From Symploca sp. SIO2E9 (GTDB lineage Bacteria > Cyanobacteriota > Cyanobacteriia > Cyanobacteriales > Coleofasciculaceae): 64,000 nt of DNA. Below, in pieces: positions 61,631 through 64,000 of this stretch (position 1 is the stretch's first letter; each line of letters opens with the position of its first letter). A program made the position numbers and the translations under genes. The DNA is taken from the NCBI GenBank assembly GCA_010692645.1, contig JAAHGS010000019.1, positions 62,001 to 126,000 of the forward strand, given 5' to 3'. The notes below the pieces were generated by a model. It was not told where the DNA came from. It ran no database searches and saw nothing but the letters and a program-made list of their open reading frames with translations.

Positions 61631-62659
61631 ATGCAATCTCAGCAACAGCGAATGAAAATCACACTAATCATTTCCTACTTTGGCAAATGGCCGATATGGT
61701 TTCCTGCATTTCTAAAATCATGCCAATATAATCCTAGTGTTGATTGGATTTTATTTACAAATTGCAGTATCCCTGATGTTTCATTTCCGAATGTGAAATT
61801 TGTTCCATTTACTATGGAGAAATTCAACTTGTTAGCCTCTGAAAAACTAGGCTTCCCAATCGAACTCTCGAATTATTACAAACTATGTGATTTTAAACCA
61901 ACATATGGCGCGATTTTTGAAGATTACATCAAAGACTATGACTTTTGGGGGCATTGTGATCTTGATGTAGTCTGGGGTAATATTCGCAATTTCATTAATG
62001 ACGACATCCTTAGTAAGTACGAAATTGTATCAGGTGGCAGAGAAATGATTTCTGGTCATTTCTGTCTTTATAGAAATAACAGTAAAATTAGTAGAATTTT
62101 CACTAAATTTCCTTATTATCGGGCACAATTAACAAGCCCTAAGCATTGCTGTTTCGATGAATCAGCGATGACAACTACGATTAATAATTTATCACAAACA
62201 GGTGAAGTTTCAGTATATTGGCCAAAGTGGATAGTAAATTATCCCAATCTAGATGACCCAATGCCAGCAGCACGTTTGGGACTACATGTTAATCGCTGGC
62301 ATTGGGAACGTGGAAAGCTATTCAATAAAAACGATGAGGTCATGTATATACATTTCATGACCTGGAAGAAGAGCTTAACAGCATGTTCTTTCGGCTATTT
62401 AGACGATCCTGAATCCTTTTATATATCTTATTCACACATTGGCTTAAGTAAATCTGAGCAGCCAGCCTTAGCTTCGCGAGCTGCTTCACTAGGAGCTTTA
62501 ATTAAGACACTGGTTGATTTTGATTCTAGTGTTTGGTCTCGTCGGATAAACTCTTACATAATCAAGAAAGCAATTTTAAATCCCTTTAATACAATATTAG
62601 ACTTATTTAAAGTTATCTTCAATCCGATTTTCAATCGCCATGCGCCTAATCGCGAATAA
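61631..62659 (+). CDS. DUF6625-like polysaccharide locus protein, paralogue 2
   Basis: The product is about 342 residues. TLIISYFGKWPIWFPAFLKS, DFWGHCDLDVVWGNIRNF (DLD as a DxD motif), SGHFCLYRNNSKISRIF, DESAMTTTINNLSQTGEV and MYIHFMTWKKSL mirror paralogue 1 at 29830-30861 closely, but it lacks that protein's repeated WPxWLxxYxNPS stretch. It ends with a longer basic tail. It is likely a GT-A-type glycosyltransferase of unknown specificity. It is the last gene of the rightward arm. Confidence 0.65.
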   Translation: MQSQQQRMKITLIISYFGKWPIWFPAFLKSCQYNPSVDWILFTNCSIPDVSFPNVKFVPFTMEKFNLLASEKLGFPIELSNYYKLCDFKPTYGAIFEDYIKDYDFWGHCDLDVVWGNIRNFINDDILSKYEIVSGGREMISGHFCLYRNNSKISRIFTKFPYYRAQLTSPKHCCFDESAMTTTINNLSQTGEVSVYWPKWIVNYPNLDDPMPAARLGLHVNRWHWERGKLFNKNDEVMYIHFMTWKKSLTACSFGYLDDPESFYISYSHIGLSKSEQPALASRAASLGALIKTLVDFDSSVWSRRINSYIIKKAILNPFNTILDLFKVIFNPIFNRHAPNRE

Positions 62660-62906
62660 ACTACGGAGTAAATTGTGGAAACAACTACCAGGATTTAAGT
62701 ATTAGCTTGGTACTACCTAGGGAAAAATATTTTTTCTTTAAGGAGCATCAGGAGATTGGGTAAATTATTTTGATAGTTCGCTCCAGACTTACTTCAACCA
62801 AGTCACAAAAGACCTGGTAGAAATTTTGGGGTATTCAGAGTAGTCTTATAATTAGGGTAGTCTTATAAGCTGATAGATATCTGAATTTTTGGACTTTAGA
62901 CTATCC
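62660..62906. other. 247-bp spacer before mutS
   Basis: The only structure seen is a direct repeat of GTAGTCTTATAA (about 62841-62852 and 62860-62872), about 35-60 bp before the mutS ATG, which could mark a regulator or promoter site. No gene is visible. Confidence 0.4.
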
Positions 62907-64000
62907 ATGAGCGGATACCTCGAAGCATCTACTCCCGAACCCAACGGTGCCAAATCAACTCGCATTACCGAGGCAGCTAAGCGTGTGGCTGTAGAAAATG
63001 CTGATCATCGGACAGTTGATCGCCAGAAGCTGACACCGATGATGCAGCACTTTGCCCAACTCAAGGACAAATATCCCCATGCGATGTTGCTTTATCGAGT
63101 TGGGGATTTTTTTGAAACCTTCTTTCAAGATGCCCGCAAGTTATCTGAAGAACTGGAACTAGTCTTAACTAGTAAGGAGGCAGGTAAAGGTGTGGGGCGA
63201 GTGCCGATGACGGGAGTTCCCCACCACGCTTTGGAACGCTACTGCGCGATGTTGGTGGAAAAAGGCTATGCAGTCGTAATTTGTGATCAAGTAGAAGATG
63301 CCTCAGTTGCTGCCAAAGAAGGGCGTCAAGTGCGCCGCGAGGTAACGCGAATTCTCACCCCTGGTACCTTGCTAGAAGAAGGGATGCTAAATGCTCGTCG
63401 CAATAATTTCCTGGCAGCGGTGGTAATTGCTGGTAATCATTGGGGCTTAGCCTATTCAGACATTTCTACGGGGGAATTTTTCACCACTCAAGCGACTGAT
63501 TTAGAACTATTGGCACAGGAATTAATGCGCTTGCAACCGTCGGAGGTATTACTTCCTACCAATGCCCCTGACTTGGGCAGCATGCTACGCCCTGGTGAGA
63601 GTTCAGAACATTTGCCTGATTGTTTGCCTAGCTCGTTTTGCTATGCCTTGCGCCCCCAAAAACCCTTCACCCAGACAGAAGCTAGGCAGCGACTCTTGGA
63701 AACATTTAGAGTGCGCTCCCTAGAAGGGATGGGTTGTCAACATCTTCCCTTGGGTGTCCGCGCTGCTGGTGGCTTATTAGAATATATAGAAGATACCCAA
63801 AAAGAAAATAGCGTTCCACTTCAGAGTTTACGCACTTACAATCTTGCTGACTACCTAATTCTCGATCACCAAAGTCGCCGCAATCTGGAAATTACTCAGA
63901 CTGTTAGGGATGGAACCTTTTACGGTTCTCTGCTGTGGGCCCTTGATAGAACTAATACTGCTATGGGCGGTAGGGCGCTGCGTCGTTGGCTACTGCAACC
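62907..64000 (+). CDS. mutS: DNA mismatch repair protein MutS (5' part)
   Basis: The frame is open from ATG 62907 to the window end, 364 codons. [20 protein letters not shown] then [15 protein letters not shown] is the MutS domain I start with the mismatch-probing Phe-x-Glu (FFE). [51 protein letters not shown] and [20 protein letters not shown] then [18 protein letters not shown] continue domains I to III. The ATPase domain lies outside the window. The 60-residue N-terminal extension before domain I is usual in cyanobacterial MutS. It is not part of the exopolysaccharide locus. Confidence 0.95.
   Translation, partial: MSGYLEASTPEPNGAKSTRITEAAKRVAVENADHRTVDRQKLTPMMQHFAQLKDKYPHAMLLYRVGDFFETFFQDARKLSEELELVLTSKEAGKGVGRVPMTGVPHHALERYCAMLVEKGYAVVICDQVEDASVAAKEGRQVRREVTRILTPGTLLEEGMLNARRNNFLAAVVIAGNHWGLAYSDISTGEFFTTQATDLELLAQELMRLQPSEVLLPTNAPDLGSMLRPGESSEHLPDCLPSSFCYALRPQKPFTQTEARQRLLETFRVRSLEGMGCQHLPLGVRAAGGLLEYIEDTQKENSVPLQSLRTYNLADYLILDHQSRRNLEITQTVRDGTFYGSLLWALDRTNTAMGGRALRRWLLQ

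Noticed and set aside
1-64000. tRNA or rRNA genes
   Set aside because: No cloverleaf-like stretch with a T-loop motif or rRNA-like segment was recognised when reading both strands; a covariance search was not possible.

Overview
The window reads as chromosomal DNA of a cyanobacterium, probably filamentous or colony-forming. Supporting signs are about fifteen HIP1 octamers (GCGATCGC), moderate GC, a CyaC-type hybrid kinase/adenylate cyclase, a WD40 protein with a cyanobacterial-style C-terminal tail, and intergenic spaces full of small palindromic and G-rich repeats. I cannot name the genus. No rRNA, tRNA or CRISPR array was recognised.

Layout. 0-3 kb: the 3' part of a WD40-repeat gene, a GIY-YIG nuclease-fold gene and a methyltransferase remnant. 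3.3-7 kb: a large REC-GAF-GAF-kinase-REC-cyclase gene (cyaC type). 7-22 kb: single housekeeping or accessory genes (GNAT acetyltransferase, metallophosphoesterase, GPH-family transporter, phosphoribosyltransferase, SagB-type oxidoreductase, proline iminopeptidase, zinc-ribbon membrane protein, pentapeptide-repeat protein, gpsA, a TetR-BtuF-like pair). Their spacers hold several miniature inverted-repeat elements, two of them with clear target-site duplications.

22-62.7 kb: one large Wzx/Wzy-type exopolysaccharide locus. About 36 kb is transcribed leftward (22069-57537). A short rightward arm (59250-62659) lies across a 1.5-kb AT-rich control region. The locus has a Wzc-like co-polymerase/ATPase, a Wzx flippase, a Wzy-like polymerase, all four dTDP-rhamnose genes (rfbA, rfbB, rfbC, rfbD), a WecE-type and a second DegT-type aminotransferase, an acyltransferase, five GT4 and three GT2 glycosyltransferases, one WecG/TagA transferase and two paralogous DUF6625-like proteins. 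Its special features are five sulfotransferases, four Fe(II)/2-oxoglutarate-oxygenase-fold proteins and a lipoprotein that looks like a clan GH-A glycoside hydrolase. The best overall reading is a sulfated, oxidatively tailored, deoxy- and amino-sugar-containing exopolysaccharide, comparable in concept to the xss (synechan) locus of Synechocystis but with a different gene set. No initiating phosphoglycosyl transferase and no Wza/OPX outer-membrane exporter is visible, so these must be encoded elsewhere. 62.9 kb to the end: the 5' part of mutS.

The locus shows recent rearrangement. Around 33.5-35.6 kb a directly repeated junction (3' end of a GT4 gene plus 5' end of a phytanoyl-CoA-dioxygenase-like gene) brackets an unrelated dioxygenase gene, leaving gene fragments and a chimeric N-terminus. 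HIP1 sites are nearly absent from the glycosyltransferase/sulfotransferase parts but common in the rfb genes, which fits mosaic assembly.
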